From positions 9,630 to 71,553 of the forward strand of contig DCJS01000038.1 of NCBI GenBank assembly GCA_002319955.1: a stretch of DNA of 61,924 nt, written 5' to 3'. Within the stretch, counting starts at the first letter, position 1, and the number at the start of each line of letters is the position of its first letter. This stretch comes from Flavobacteriales bacterium UBA1694 (GTDB taxonomy: Bacteria; Bacteroidota; Bacteroidia; Flavobacteriales; Weeksellaceae). The position numbers were made by a program, and so were the translations under genes. This document shows positions 35,386-45,091 of the stretch, one piece after another. The notes under the pieces were generated by a model. The model had not been told where the DNA came from and did no database searches. It worked only from the letters and a program-made list of their open reading frames with translations.

Positions 35386-36297
35386 GTGGATTTAATTCTT
35401 AAATTTGCGTTTGTTATGACGGTAATTCTAGGCTTATTTCGCTGGATCTCAAAACTGCCCCTCTGGATGCACTATGGCATGTCGGATGCGTTTTATTTCC
35501 TTAACTATTACTTCATTGGGTACCGAAAAAAAATTGTTAGAACAAACTTAGAAAACGCATTCCCTCACAAGAGTAAAAACGAAATTACGACTATTCAAAA
35601 AGCGTTTTTCAAAAACTTCATAGATTATTTAGTCGAAACCGTAAAGCTTGCAACGCTCAGTGAGCGTGAGCTTCGAGTTCGTGTGCAACATATTAATCAA
35701 GCTCTATTTCACGAGGCCAAAGTCGAGGGCAAAAACGTCATACTCTTAGCCGGCCATGTGTTTAACTGGGAGTGGATCTCTGCCCTTATTACGGTCATTC
35801 CCCAAACCCACTCCTTCCCAGTCTACCGACGAATCAACAACGCTTTTTGGGACGCGCAAATCTTAAAAATAAGGAACCGCTTTAATAACCAGTCTCTCGA
35901 GGATCGAGACGTGATCAAACATATTTTAAGCCATCCGAACGATGGCGATTCAGTCTATATGTTTGTAGCCGACCAGTCCCCACACTCATCGCAAGTGGAT
36001 AAGGGGCTAGAGTTCCTAAACCAGGAAACCCCAGTATTTATTGGGTATGATAAACTTGCCACGCGAAAAGATCTAATTTTCATTTATTGTGACATGAAAA
36101 AAGTGAAACGCGGGTACTACCAAGTCAACTACAAGCGAATATATCCAGATCAAGAGCGTTTTAGACCCTTTGAAGTGGTGCAAAAATTTCATGATTTACT
36201 TGAAAACACCATAAACAAGAGGCCATCAAATTACCTTTGGTCGCACCGCCGCTGGAAATACAAAAACGAGATAAAAAGTTTTCTTCAGCGCCTTTAA
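35386..36297 (+). CDS. Lipid A biosynthesis acyltransferase-like (LpxL/HtrB family)
   Basis: Inner-membrane acyltransferase that adds secondary acyl chains to lipid A or a related lipid. The 303-residue protein has one N-terminal membrane helix and the catalytic HX4E motif at His124-Glu129 (GHVFNWEW), then VYRRINNAFWD and FVADQSP, which are shared with LpxL. It starts with GTG because a TAG lies nine bases upstream; the next ATG (35416) would shorten the membrane helix. The glycosyltransferase gene starts 14 bp after its stop, so the two form one envelope-polysaccharide or lipid unit. Confidence 0.92.
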   Translation: MDLILKFAFVMTVILGLFRWISKLPLWMHYGMSDAFYFLNYYFIGYRKKIVRTNLENAFPHKSKNEITTIQKAFFKNFIDYLVETVKLATLSERELRVRVQHINQALFHEAKVEGKNVILLAGHVFNWEWISALITVIPQTHSFPVYRRINNAFWDAQILKIRNRFNNQSLEDRDVIKHILSHPNDGDSVYMFVADQSPHSSQVDKGLEFLNQETPVFIGYDKLATRKDLIFIYCDMKKVKRGYYQVNYKRIYPDQERFRPFEVVQKFHDLLENTINKRPSNYLWSHRRWKYKNEIKSFLQRL

Positions 36298-36311
36298 TCC
36301 CCTATTCACTT

Positions 36312-37286
36312 ATGACTTCAAACTCTGATTTAGCAATCGCCATTTTGAATTGGAACGGAAAAAAATGGCTTGAAACTTTTTTACCTTTTGTTGTAGAACA
36401 CTCGAAGGGCGCTCAAATTTACGTGATTGACAACGATTCTACGGATGACTCCCTAGCGTTTTTAAAAGAAAATTACCCGCAAATTGGTCTGGTGGTGAAT
36501 TCAATAAACCACGGCTTTGCCGGGGGATATAACGAAGGCTTAAGTAAAATTAAGGCCCGGTTCTACTGCCTCTTGAATTCTGATGTGGAGGTCTGTTCTA
36601 ATTGGCTTGATGCGCCACTTGAACTTTTTCATTCCCGACCAGATGTTGCGGCTATTCAGCCAAAAATCCTGAGCTACGCCGCGCGCGATACATTTGAATT
36701 TGCAGGCGCTGGGGGAGGGCTGATTGACAACTTAGGCTATCCGTATTGCCGAGGACGCAAATTTGAGACATTAGAAAAAGACCATGGCCAGTACGACGAC
36801 GAGTGTGAAATCTTTTGGGCCTCGGGAGCCTGTCTCTTTATTCGAAGTAAAGACTTCTGGGCTCAGGGCGGTTTTGACCCGCGCTTCTTCGCCCACCAAG
36901 AAGAAATTGACCTTTGTTGGCGACTGAGAAATGCCGGACGTAAAATCTATTACACCGGCCTCTCAAAAGTTTACCATGTTGGAGGCGGCACGTTAAACAA
37001 ACAAAGTCCTCAAAAGACCTTTTTGAACTTTCGCAACAACCTAACGATGCTTTTGAAAAACCTCCCATTTCCTTCCTTAATTGGACTGATTTTTTTCAGG
37101 CTCTGCCTAGACGGTATTGCGGGACTTCGCTTTGGCTTTAAAGAAGGCTTTCCACACCTATGGGCCGTGGCGCGTGCTCATTTTGGATTTTACGCCCAGG
37201 CAAAGCAAACGTGGCGCTCTCGGGGACCGCATCAAATTAAGCGGTTCTATCAGAGTAAATGGCTTATATTCAAACATTTTCTATAA
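36312..37286 (+). CDS. Glycosyltransferase family 2 (rhamnosyltransferase-like)
   Basis: A 324-residue GT-A enzyme. Starting at the ATG at 36312 it opens LAIAILNWNGKKWLETFLPFVVEH, then VIDNDSTDDS, FYCLLNSDVEV (DxD-like metal motif) and FFAHQEEIDLCWRLRNAGRKI, the layout of WbbL-type rhamnosyltransferases. It probably adds a sugar to a surface polymer or lipid. The further upstream in-frame start overlaps the acyltransferase gene and is not used. Single hydrophobic patch near residue 260, otherwise cytoplasmic. Confidence 0.92.
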   Translation: MTSNSDLAIAILNWNGKKWLETFLPFVVEHSKGAQIYVIDNDSTDDSLAFLKENYPQIGLVVNSINHGFAGGYNEGLSKIKARFYCLLNSDVEVCSNWLDAPLELFHSRPDVAAIQPKILSYAARDTFEFAGAGGGLIDNLGYPYCRGRKFETLEKDHGQYDDECEIFWASGACLFIRSKDFWAQGGFDPRFFAHQEEIDLCWRLRNAGRKIYYTGLSKVYHVGGGTLNKQSPQKTFLNFRNNLTMLLKNLPFPSLIGLIFFRLCLDGIAGLRFGFKEGFPHLWAVARAHFGFYAQAKQTWRSRGPHQIKRFYQSKWLIFKHFL

Positions 37287-37333
37287 AGAAAGTCAAATGT
37301 TTTAAGTAAATTATCCGCTCAATTTTTTTACAA

Positions 37334-38731
37334 ATGAACCTCTACAATCGCCTTATTATTTTTAGCTTCCTTCTTTTTACAAGCTTTACATGGGCGCAAA
37401 AAAAGGACAGTCGCTACGAGCCTAAGGCCTACGTGGAGCTAAACTCCCCTTCTTGGCTCAAGAGCGCGACGCTTTACGAATTAAACATTCGCCAATTCTC
37501 TAGCGAAGGTACTTTTAAAGCCGTCGAAAAAGCCTTGCCTGAATTAAAAGCCATGGGCATCGATATCATTTGGCTCATGCCAATCCATCCCATTGGTGAA
37601 AAGAACCGAAAAGGCAGCCTTGGAAGCTACTACTCGGTCAAAGATTACCTAGGCGTAAATCCAGAGTTCGGCAGTGAGCAGGAATTCAAAAGCCTGGTGC
37701 AGGCCATTCATGCCCAAGGCATGTATGTGATTCTCGATTGGGTAGCCAACCATAGCAGTTGGGACAACGCCCTTGTCCAGGCCCACCCAAGTTGGTATTT
37801 AAAAGGCCCTGACGGGCAGTTTGAGCCTACGCCGTGGCGCGATTACGAGGATATTATTGATTTTGATTATTCAAACCCAGAGCTTAGAGCCTACATGACA
37901 AAGGCCCTGACCTATTGGGTTGAAACCTTTGACATCGACGGGTACCGGGCCGATATGGCTAGTTTTGTTCCCATCGAATTCTGGGAAAATGCCCGCAAAG
38001 AACTTGAACAGATCAAACCGGTGTTTCTTTTGGCTGAGGCCCAAGATAAGGAGCTCCACCGACGGGCCTTTGATGCCACCTACGCCTGGGAACTCTACAG
38101 TGCACTTCACACCATTACGACTAAGAACACGCCGATTCATCCCCTTACAGAGGGGTATATCGCCGAGCATGTTTCCATTTTTCCAAAAGAGGGAATCCGA
38201 CTTCAATTCACCGATAACCACGATAAAAACTCGTGGGAAGGCAATCAATACCTTAATTTTAAAGAGGGCCTAAAAGCCGCAATGGTTTTAATGACCACTT
38301 TAGATGGAATGCCTCTAGTGTATAATGGACAGGAGGCCGGTCTTGAGCGCTCTTTAGCGTTCTTTGAAAAGGACCCAATCCAGTGGAAAGCCCATGAAAA
38401 CAGAGCGATCTACACCACACTTTTTAAACTAAAGCATGAAAACCAGGCCCTTTGGAATGGAAAATGGGGCGGGCAGCTGCGGCGTATTAAGAATACAAAA
38501 ATGGACCGGGTTCTTAGTTTTGCAAGAGAGAAAAATGGCGACAAAGTCATCACCATCGTAAATCTAAGTCCCACCACTCAAACATTTTCCCTAGAACTTT
38601 CCTTAAAGCAGGATCTTGGGACCTACCAAGACGTGTTTAAGGCCGCTCCAAAGTCCATTAAAGAGAACCCGACGCTCACCTTAGAGCCCTGGGCGTATCT
38701 TGTGTTAAGTCAAACCCCTTTGCGCCCATGA
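37334..38731 (+). CDS. Secreted GH13 alpha-amylase-family enzyme
   Basis: A 465-residue glycoside hydrolase family 13 protein with a signal peptide (about residues 1-21, ending TWAQ), so periplasmic or outer. The (beta/alpha)8 signatures are all there: VILDWVANHSS, nucleophile Asp207 in DGYRADMAS, acid/base Glu235 in LLAEAQD and Asp297 in FTDNHD. It probably cuts alpha-glucans; specificity not assignable. Its stop overlaps the exonuclease start (ATGA). The glycogen genes in this window are intracellular and are not linked to it. Confidence 0.94.
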   Translation: MNLYNRLIIFSFLLFTSFTWAQKKDSRYEPKAYVELNSPSWLKSATLYELNIRQFSSEGTFKAVEKALPELKAMGIDIIWLMPIHPIGEKNRKGSLGSYYSVKDYLGVNPEFGSEQEFKSLVQAIHAQGMYVILDWVANHSSWDNALVQAHPSWYLKGPDGQFEPTPWRDYEDIIDFDYSNPELRAYMTKALTYWVETFDIDGYRADMASFVPIEFWENARKELEQIKPVFLLAEAQDKELHRRAFDATYAWELYSALHTITTKNTPIHPLTEGYIAEHVSIFPKEGIRLQFTDNHDKNSWEGNQYLNFKEGLKAAMVLMTTLDGMPLVYNGQEAGLERSLAFFEKDPIQWKAHENRAIYTTLFKLKHENQALWNGKWGGQLRRIKNTKMDRVLSFAREKNGDKVITIVNLSPTTQTFSLELSLKQDLGTYQDVFKAAPKSIKENPTLTLEPWAYLVLSQTPLRP

Positions 38732-39285
38732 TTAATTTTTGTGCCATTGATTTTGAAACCGCGACCCATGAGCGCAGCTCGGCCTGTGAGCTCGGCGTCA
38801 CGGTGGTTGAAAACGGGCAAATTGCCCAAACGAAAACATGGCTTATAAAACCACCAAGTTTTCCCTATTTCAGTCCGAGAACTATCGCAGTTCACGGCAT
38901 TCTGCCAAAGGATGTGGCTACTGCACCCACTTTTGCGGATATTTGGGATGAAATCTACCAGCTCCTTTATGGGAATTTAGTGCTCGCACACAATGCGAGC
39001 TTTGATGCCGGAGTCATGAGAGCCAGCTTAGAGCATTATGGCCTGTTCACACCGAAATTAAAGTATTTATGCTCCATTCAAATTGCAAAACGCTCTTGGA
39101 AAGGCCTTGGAAGTTATAGTCTTAAGAATTTAGCCCAGGCGCATCAATTGGAGTTTAAGCACCACCGCGCGGGTGAAGATGCCGAGGTCTGCGCAAAGCT
39201 CTCGCTGATGGCCTTTGAGCGCCTTATCGTAACGCGTACCGAGGAAATCGAGCCCCTGTTTCAAAAAAACATTAAAAACCTTTAA
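38728..39285 (+). CDS. DnaQ-like 3'-5' exonuclease (DEDDh)
   Basis: A 185-residue exonuclease domain protein of the Pol III epsilon/PolC type. The DEDDh residues are visible: Asp8 and Glu10 (IDFET), Asp93 (HNASFDAG), His146 and Asp151 (HHRAGEDAEV). The sequence HGILPKDV matches the PolC-like subgroup. It degrades nucleic acid 3' ends, perhaps as a proofreading or repair factor. It overlaps the preceding amylase gene by four bases, so translation is coupled although the functions have no obvious link. Confidence 0.93.
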   Translation: MINFCAIDFETATHERSSACELGVTVVENGQIAQTKTWLIKPPSFPYFSPRTIAVHGILPKDVATAPTFADIWDEIYQLLYGNLVLAHNASFDAGVMRASLEHYGLFTPKLKYLCSIQIAKRSWKGLGSYSLKNLAQAHQLEFKHHRAGEDAEVCAKLSLMAFERLIVTRTEEIEPLFQKNIKNL

Positions 39286-39291
39286 ATCGCT

Positions 39292-39678
39292 CTAATTGCA
39301 AAGCACCTGGGAGTGAAGGGAAAATCTAGGGATTTCAACCTCTAAAAGCTCACCGGTGACATTGTTCTTAAACTCGTAGGTTCCACTCATAAATCCTACT
39401 CCTGAACTTAGAATCACATTGGAGAAATAGCTAAAGTCACTTCCCGGTAAAATCACTGGTGTAAGGCCAATAACACCCTCCCCGCTCACCTGAGTAAAGC
39501 CAAACCCGAGGTCGTAAATCAGCCACTCTCGAGTAAGAAGTTGCATTGGTACGGCGCCAATGTTTTCAATTGTAATATCGTACCGAAAGACAAACCGATT
39601 TTCCAACGGGTAACTATTTTTACTATCGTACTGAGGCCGGGCGCTCACCTTAATATTAAAACTCGTTTTTGACTCCAT
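39292..39678 (-). CDS. apaG: ApaG domain protein
   Basis: A 128-residue protein of the ApaG family (fibronectin-III-like beta sandwich). From the ATG at 39678 it reads MESKTSFNIKVSARPQYDSKNSYPLENRFVFRYDITIENIG, then LLTREWLIYD, GEGVIGLTPVILPGSDFSYFS and MSGTYEF, which are typical. ApaG is tied in E. coli to magnesium/cobalt efflux phenotypes; molecular role unknown. An earlier GTG is possible (39684). The gene lies in a minus-strand run before sucB, separated from it by a terminator. Confidence 0.9.
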   Translation of the reverse strand: MESKTSFNIKVSARPQYDSKNSYPLENRFVFRYDITIENIGAVPMQLLTREWLIYDLGFGFTQVSGEGVIGLTPVILPGSDFSYFSNVILSSGVGFMSGTYEFKNNVTGELLEVEIPRFSLHSQVLCN

Positions 39679-39730
39679 CTCCACTTTTTCCTTTGTGCTG
39701 CAAAAAGGTTGCCTAAGTTGAAATTAAAGC

Positions 39731-39767
39731 AAAAAAAATCCTGCGGCCTAAGCGGCTCGCAGGATTT
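39731..39767 (-). terminator. Intrinsic terminator after sucB
   Basis: Ten-bp stem (39736-39745 with 39758-39767) and, on the minus strand, eight T. Confidence 0.85.
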
Positions 39768-39791
39768 ATATAAGTCTTCGTGACTTTTAAT

Positions 39792-41021
39792 TTAGAGTTC
39801 TAAACCTTTAATCTCGTCCCCATTAAGAAGGAATTCAAGAGGATTATCAATCGCTTCTTTTACAGCCACAAGGAATCCAACAGATTCTTTTCCGTCAATA
39901 ATTCTGTGGTCGTAAGACATCGCCAAATACATCATTGGACGAATTTCTACTTGCCCATTAATGGCTACAGGTCTTTGAAGAATGTTGTGCATTCCTAAGA
40001 TGGCCGATTGCGGCGGGTTAATAATTGGGGTAGAGAGCATAGATCCAAACACGCCACCATTGGTGATGGTAAAGGTTCCTCCAGTCATCTCGTCTACACT
40101 GATGCTTCCTTCACGCACTTTATCTGCAAGCGTTTTTATGTTTGATTCAACCCCTCTAAAACTCATGTTTTCCGCATTTCTAAGCACAGGAACCATAAGA
40201 CCTTTTGGTCCAGAAACCGCGATAGAAATATCTGCAAAGTCGTAATTTATTTTGTAATCCCCATCAATAGACGCGTTCACATCAGGATACAGTTGAAGAG
40301 CACGGGTTACCGCCTTAGTGAAAAAGGACATGAAACCAAGTCCAATGCCGTGTTTTGCGATAAAGGCTTCTTTATGGGCCTTACGTATTCTAAAAATTTC
40401 GCTCATATCGACTTCGTTGAAAGTCGTAAGCATGGCAGTTTCGTTTTTCACAGAAACCAGTCTACTCGCTACTTTTCTTCGAAGCATTGAGAGTTTGGTT
40501 GTCGTCATTTCTCTAGACCCAGAGGTACCTGAAGCCGCCCCAAAAGAAGGAACTGCATTAACGGCATCGTCTTTTGTAATTCTTGAATCTCTTCCTGTTC
40601 CTTGAACACTAGAGGCCTCAATGCCCTTTTCGTCTAGGACTTTCTTGGCTGCAGGGGAAGGAGTTCCTGCCGCGTAAGAGGCCGGCTTTGGCGCTTCTTG
40701 TTTCGGGGATTCTGTCTTAGGAGCTTCTACTTTCGGAGCCTCAGCTTTGGGAGCCTCAGTTGCGCCCTCAGTTGGTTTAACTCCAGAGCGGTCAATCAAA
40801 CAAACCACTTGACCGACTTCCACCAAATCGCCTTCTTCCGCCTTAAGAGTAATAATTCCACTCTCTTCCGCTGGAAGCTCTAGGGTTGCTTTATCAGAAT
40901 CAACTTCAGCAATAGGCTGGTCTTTCTCTACGTAGTCACCGTCTTTCACTAACCAAGTTGCAATTTCGACCTCAGTAATGGATTCGCCCGGTGAAGGAAC
41001 TTTCATTTCTAGAATTGACAT
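39792..41021 (-). CDS. sucB: 2-oxoglutarate dehydrogenase E2 (dihydrolipoyl succinyltransferase)
   Basis: Core acyltransferase of the TCA-cycle complex. The 409-residue protein has an N-terminal lipoyl domain with the lipoylated lysine in VDSDKATLEL, an Ala/Pro/Glu/Lys-rich linker (about 85-120), the peripheral-subunit-binding domain (SPAAKKVLDEKGIEASSVQGTGRDSRITKDD) and the catalytic domain ending with SYDHRIIDG. It lies 62 bp after sucA, as is usual. The E3 subunit gene is not in the window. Confidence 0.97.
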   Translation of the reverse strand: MSILEMKVPSPGESITEVEIATWLVKDGDYVEKDQPIAEVDSDKATLELPAEESGIITLKAEEGDLVEVGQVVCLIDRSGVKPTEGATEAPKAEAPKVEAPKTESPKQEAPKPASYAAGTPSPAAKKVLDEKGIEASSVQGTGRDSRITKDDAVNAVPSFGAASGTSGSREMTTTKLSMLRRKVASRLVSVKNETAMLTTFNEVDMSEIFRIRKAHKEAFIAKHGIGLGFMSFFTKAVTRALQLYPDVNASIDGDYKINYDFADISIAVSGPKGLMVPVLRNAENMSFRGVESNIKTLADKVREGSISVDEMTGGTFTITNGGVFGSMLSTPIINPPQSAILGMHNILQRPVAINGQVEIRPMMYLAMSYDHRIIDGKESVGFLVAVKEAIDNPLEFLLNGDEIKGLEL

Positions 41022-41083
41022 ATTTGAATGTTTTTTTTCGTTATTTATATTAAATTATTTTTCAGCAGCTTTTCAATTTTATC

Positions 41084-43855
41084 CTAGGCGAAGACGCGTT
41101 TAATTAAATCGCTCTGGTTGTTTTCGTACATCTTATGGCTTCCTGGTGCCGGCGATGCGCTGGCGACAGGCGCCACCACTTCGATTGACTCGTTGCGGAA
41201 ATTTCTAAGCATGTAAGACCAAGCTCCCATGTTCTCTGGTTCTTCTTGAGCCCAAATAAGCTCCTCTCTAGCGCTATACTTAGTAAGGATTTGCGCCATC
41301 ATATCTTCTTGAATTGGATAAAGCTGCTCTAAACGAACGAGTGCGACATCCTCTCGAGAAAGTTCTTCTTGCTTGGCCAGTAATTCAAAATACAGTTTGC
41401 CACTACAAAGCACCACTTTCTTCACATTTTTTGCCTCAACTTTCATATCGTCAATAATGGGCTGAAAGTGCCCTTGCGCAAAATCCTCCATCGCCGAAAC
41501 GACTTTTGGATGACGTAAGAGGGATTTAGGCGACATCACGACAAGAGGTTTTCTAAAGTTCCATTTAAGCTGACGTCTTAAAAGGTGGAAGAAGTTTGCC
41601 GGGCTTGTCACGTTGGCAACCACCATATTCTCATTGGCTGCAAGGCCTAAGAAACGCTCTAATCTTGCTGAGGAATGTTCAGCGCCTTGGCCCTCTGAAC
41701 CGTGTGGCAAGAGCATCACAAGTCCGTTCTGCGTTTTCCATTTTTCTTCAGCAGCCACAAGGTATTGGTCAATTATAATTTGAGCACCGTTAATGAAATC
41801 GCCAAACTGTGCTTCCCAAACAGTTAGGGTGTTTGGGGAGGCCATGGCATACCCGTAATCAAATCCAAGCACACCATACTCTGATAAGTGCGAATTGTAA
41901 ATGTTAAAGGGCGTGGCACTAATCTGTGCTAAGGGCACGTATTCTTCCTCCGTATCTTCCGTTTTCACAACCGCATGACGGTGGGAAAAGGTTCCCCGTT
42001 CCACATCCTCTCCAGAGATTCGGATGTCGTGACCTTCCTGCAGTAAGCTCGCGTAAGCAAGCCACTCTCCCATGGCCCAGTCCAAAGAATTGGTCTCAAT
42101 CATCTTGAGTCTTTGATCAAACAAACGGGTGATCTTCTTAATGAAGTTTTTATCTTTTGGAAGACTAACCATTTTAACGGCTAAATCTTTTAGGGTATCG
42201 AGATTAAAGCTTGTATCAACAGGCTCTTGGATTCCTCGGCGCTTGCTCAGTGGGAATTTCAACCACGCTTCGCTCATAAAGATATCCATAACATTCTTTT
42301 CAATTTCTTTCGAGGCATCGAAATCTTTATCTAAAAGGGCCTTAAAGGCCGCTTCCATTTCTTTTAGAACCTCATCAGAAACCACCCCCTCCTTCACAAG
42401 CTGGGTTTTGTATATTTCCCGTGGATTTGGGTGCTTTGAAATCGCTTTATAAAGATTCGGCTGCGTGAAACGCGGCTCATCCCCTTCGTTGTGACCGTAT
42501 TTACGGTAGCCAAGAAGATCGATGTAAACGTCTTTTCCAAACCGAGCTCTAAATTCAGCCGCAAAGCGAATGGCGTGCACAACAGACTCCACGTCGTCGG
42601 CATTCACGTGCATTACAGGAGAACTTGTCACCTTCGCAATATCGGTACAATAGGTTGAGGAACGGGCATCCACATAATTGGTGGTAAAGGAAATTTGGTT
42701 ATTCACTACAATATGAACACTTCCTCCGGTTTTGTACCCCTCAAGATTCATCATCTGGGCAACTTCGTACACGATGCCTTGGCCGGCAATGGCTCCGTCT
42801 CCGTGAATCACAATTGGAAGTACTTTTGAGTAGTCTCCCGCATAAAGGTGCTCCACTTTCGCGCGGCAAATTCCCATCACCAAAGACCCCACAGTCTCAA
42901 GGTGAGACGGGTTTGGCGTTAGGTTAATCGAAACCGATTCGCCGTTGGCAGTGACAATGCTTTTCGAAGATCCTAGGTGGTACTTCACATCGCCCGAGAA
43001 GACATCTTCTTCGAACTCTTTGCCTTCGAATTCTGAGAATATTTGTTTGTAAGATTTTCCGAAAATATTGGTGAGCACGTTGAGTCGTCCTCTGTGCGCC
43101 ATGCCTAAGACCACCTCGTCCACGCCCAATTGGGAAGAGCGGGTAATGAGTTGATCAAGGGCTGGAATTAAGGATTCGCCCCCCTCGAGTGAAAAGCGCT
43201 TTTGCCCCACGAATTTCGTGTGCAAGTAGTTTTCAAAGGCCACCGCTTGATTTAATTTGTGTAGAATTTCTGTTTTTTCCTCTGCGCTCAGCGTCGGATG
43301 GTTCTCATTGACTTGAAGCCATTGTTGAACAAACGTTTTCTCCTCCACACTATCGAGGTGCATGTACTCCACACCAATCGAGTCGCAATAAATCTTCTCT
43401 AGGTGCGTGATAATTTCCTGAAGCGTTGCAGCACTTGGCATGCCGGTTTGCATGGCGCAGTTAAATTTGAGGGAAAGATCACCCTGGCTCAGGCCAAAGT
43501 TTTCGATCTCCAAACTGGGCTCAAAATGACGGCGTTCTCTAATGGGATTGGTTTGGGTATACAAATGCCCTCGCTGACGGTAGGTGTTAATGAGATCTAA
43601 GACTTTAAATTCTTTCACAATTTCCTGTGGAATCTCGCCCTGCCCTGGGGCAAGAGTTGAGTTCACCGCTTTTTGAGGAGCGCTGGAAACAACAGCGCTT
43701 GGGGCCTCGTCGCCATAAGTCTCGATGGCAAAGTCAAATCCTTGAAAAAAGGCCTTCCAAGAAGGCTCAAGAGAATCAGGGTATTTTAAATATTTTTGGT
43801 ACAAATCCTCAATGAGTTGAGAATGCGCTGCGTTTAAAAAGGAAAATCGATCCAT
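41084..43855 (-). CDS. sucA: 2-oxoglutarate dehydrogenase E1 component
   Basis: Thiamine diphosphate-dependent decarboxylase that starts the complex. The 923-residue protein begins MDRFSFLNAAHSQLIEDLYQKYLKYPDSLEPSW, the E2-binding N-terminus, then VLGMAHRGRLNVL, GDGAIAGQGIVYE (ThDP binding) and LPHGSEGQGAEHSSARLERFL, all diagnostic of SucA rather than pyruvate dehydrogenase. Complete and of normal length. sucA-sucB form one operon. A -7 box TAAATTTG (43891-43898, minus) lies upstream, with a 16-base spacer to TTG, somewhat short. Confidence 0.98.
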   Translation of the reverse strand: MDRFSFLNAAHSQLIEDLYQKYLKYPDSLEPSWKAFFQGFDFAIETYGDEAPSAVVSSAPQKAVNSTLAPGQGEIPQEIVKEFKVLDLINTYRQRGHLYTQTNPIRERRHFEPSLEIENFGLSQGDLSLKFNCAMQTGMPSAATLQEIITHLEKIYCDSIGVEYMHLDSVEEKTFVQQWLQVNENHPTLSAEEKTEILHKLNQAVAFENYLHTKFVGQKRFSLEGGESLIPALDQLITRSSQLGVDEVVLGMAHRGRLNVLTNIFGKSYKQIFSEFEGKEFEEDVFSGDVKYHLGSSKSIVTANGESVSINLTPNPSHLETVGSLVMGICRAKVEHLYAGDYSKVLPIVIHGDGAIAGQGIVYEVAQMMNLEGYKTGGSVHIVVNNQISFTTNYVDARSSTYCTDIAKVTSSPVMHVNADDVESVVHAIRFAAEFRARFGKDVYIDLLGYRKYGHNEGDEPRFTQPNLYKAISKHPNPREIYKTQLVKEGVVSDEVLKEMEAAFKALLDKDFDASKEIEKNVMDIFMSEAWLKFPLSKRRGIQEPVDTSFNLDTLKDLAVKMVSLPKDKNFIKKITRLFDQRLKMIETNSLDWAMGEWLAYASLLQEGHDIRISGEDVERGTFSHRHAVVKTEDTEEEYVPLAQISATPFNIYNSHLSEYGVLGFDYGYAMASPNTLTVWEAQFGDFINGAQIIIDQYLVAAEEKWKTQNGLVMLLPHGSEGQGAEHSSARLERFLGLAANENMVVANVTSPANFFHLLRRQLKWNFRKPLVVMSPKSLLRHPKVVSAMEDFAQGHFQPIIDDMKVEAKNVKKVVLCSGKLYFELLAKQEELSREDVALVRLEQLYPIQEDMMAQILTKYSAREELIWAQEEPENMGAWSYMLRNFRNESIEVVAPVASASPAPGSHKMYENNQSDLIKRVFA

Positions 43856-43890
43856 TATTTACAGTTTCTGTTCAATAAAATGTTAGAAGA

Positions 43891-43898
43891 CAAATTTA
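43891..43898 (-). promoter_or_regulatory. Promoter -7 box of sucA
   Basis: TAAATTTG on the minus strand, 36 bases before the ATG. TTG at 43915-43917 is only 16 bases away, so the -33 assignment is weak. Confidence 0.5.
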
Positions 43899-43967
43899 AT
43901 AAATTTCTATGACCCAAGGGGAAAGAAAAACCTAAAATAATTGCTTTAAAGTTCCCCACAAAACTTT

Positions 43968-45005
43968 CTAGCGGTAAACGGGTAAAGAGAGCTTTAAATT
44001 CACCTCAGCATTTTCTCTAGGCGGGGCAAAAAAGCGCTGAGAAAGTTCTCCAAAACGCATCGAATCGGCCTTTGCTTTGGAAATTAATTTCGAAATAACA
44101 GCCTGCCTTTTTTCATACGGTCCTTTATAATAAATCACATAAGATTTTGAGGCATTGAGCGTCTTGAAACTAAAGTTATTATCGGAAAGTCCAATGCGCT
44201 GTTTCACTGGAAATCCGTAAAAATAAGACACTTCACTCGCTTTGCTCGGAGCGGCCTGAGTCACTAAGACCGGAAAGCCAAACTGCTCCTGATCCTTTTT
44301 TAAATCGGTGGTGATGAAATTAAAAGTTTTGTTGTGATTCAAAACGATTGTTTTAAAAAGCGCTTCATTGCGGTTTGTCGCGCTCACGTTCACCCCCAAA
44401 AGCAGGGCTCCTTCAAACTCTTCAACCATCAAAGAATCGTAAGTGATGTTTGAAAGGAGCTGGTCTCTATCCACGCGATTACTAAGTAAAACAAAGAGCT
44501 CACTTAAGCTTTTGTCCATGAGCCCTTCGAACTCCTCAGGACTCCAGCGGCTAAGAGCACTTTTAAATACCGAGCGGCTGGGCGTTTTCACGCTCCAACG
44601 GATGGTGGTTTTTTCAGCACTAGGCGCGATGAATTTTAAATCAATCGTGTAAGGCAGCCCTTCTGTCCCCTCAAAGAGTTGGTAGCGAAGCGTAGCGTTT
44701 GGATTATGGTAACGAATAAACAATTCAAGAAACCGATCTGATTCTGGATCTGAAAAACTTAAGGAAGCGCCCTTGCCTTGGTAAGGTCTAAAGAAGTGTG
44801 TTTGCGCTGTTTCAGAGCCTTTTAATAAGGCATTCCATCGGGCAAACTGCTGTAAATCATTAAACATCGGAAACACTTTATCCACCGGATAGTCGAGCTG
44901 TTTCTCAAAGGTGTACTGCTCACTGTCTTTTTCCAAAAGCAGCGACACGCCGTAGCCCGTAAGGAGCAAAATAGCAAAAATGACGGCAAATCGAATCCAA
45001 CGCAT
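43968..45005 (-). CDS. Membrane-anchored SRPBCC + GyrI-like protein
   Basis: A 345-residue protein from the ATG at 45005. One N-terminal membrane helix (about residues 5-25) precedes an SRPBCC/polyketide-cyclase-like domain (YTFEKQLDYPVDKVFPMFNDLQQFARWNALL) and a C-terminal GyrI-like small-molecule-binding domain (YVIYYKGPYEKRQAVISKLI). Such fused proteins occur in Bacteroidota; ligand unknown. A more upstream start would precede the membrane helix without gain. It follows glgC by 87 bp in the same direction and may belong to the glycogen transcript, but has no recognised link to glycogen. Confidence 0.75.
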   Translation of the reverse strand: MRWIRFAVIFAILLLTGYGVSLLLEKDSEQYTFEKQLDYPVDKVFPMFNDLQQFARWNALLKGSETAQTHFFRPYQGKGASLSFSDPESDRFLELFIRYHNPNATLRYQLFEGTEGLPYTIDLKFIAPSAEKTTIRWSVKTPSRSVFKSALSRWSPEEFEGLMDKSLSELFVLLSNRVDRDQLLSNITYDSLMVEEFEGALLLGVNVSATNRNEALFKTIVLNHNKTFNFITTDLKKDQEQFGFPVLVTQAAPSKASEVSYFYGFPVKQRIGLSDNNFSFKTLNASKSYVIYYKGPYEKRQAVISKLISKAKADSMRFGELSQRFFAPPRENAEVNLKLSLPVYR

Positions 45006-45091
45006 GGGCAAAAATACCAATTCGCTAGCGAGTGAGCAACACCGGCCCACCCGATAACGAAAAATAATTTAAAATTCAGATCGAAAGCCCC

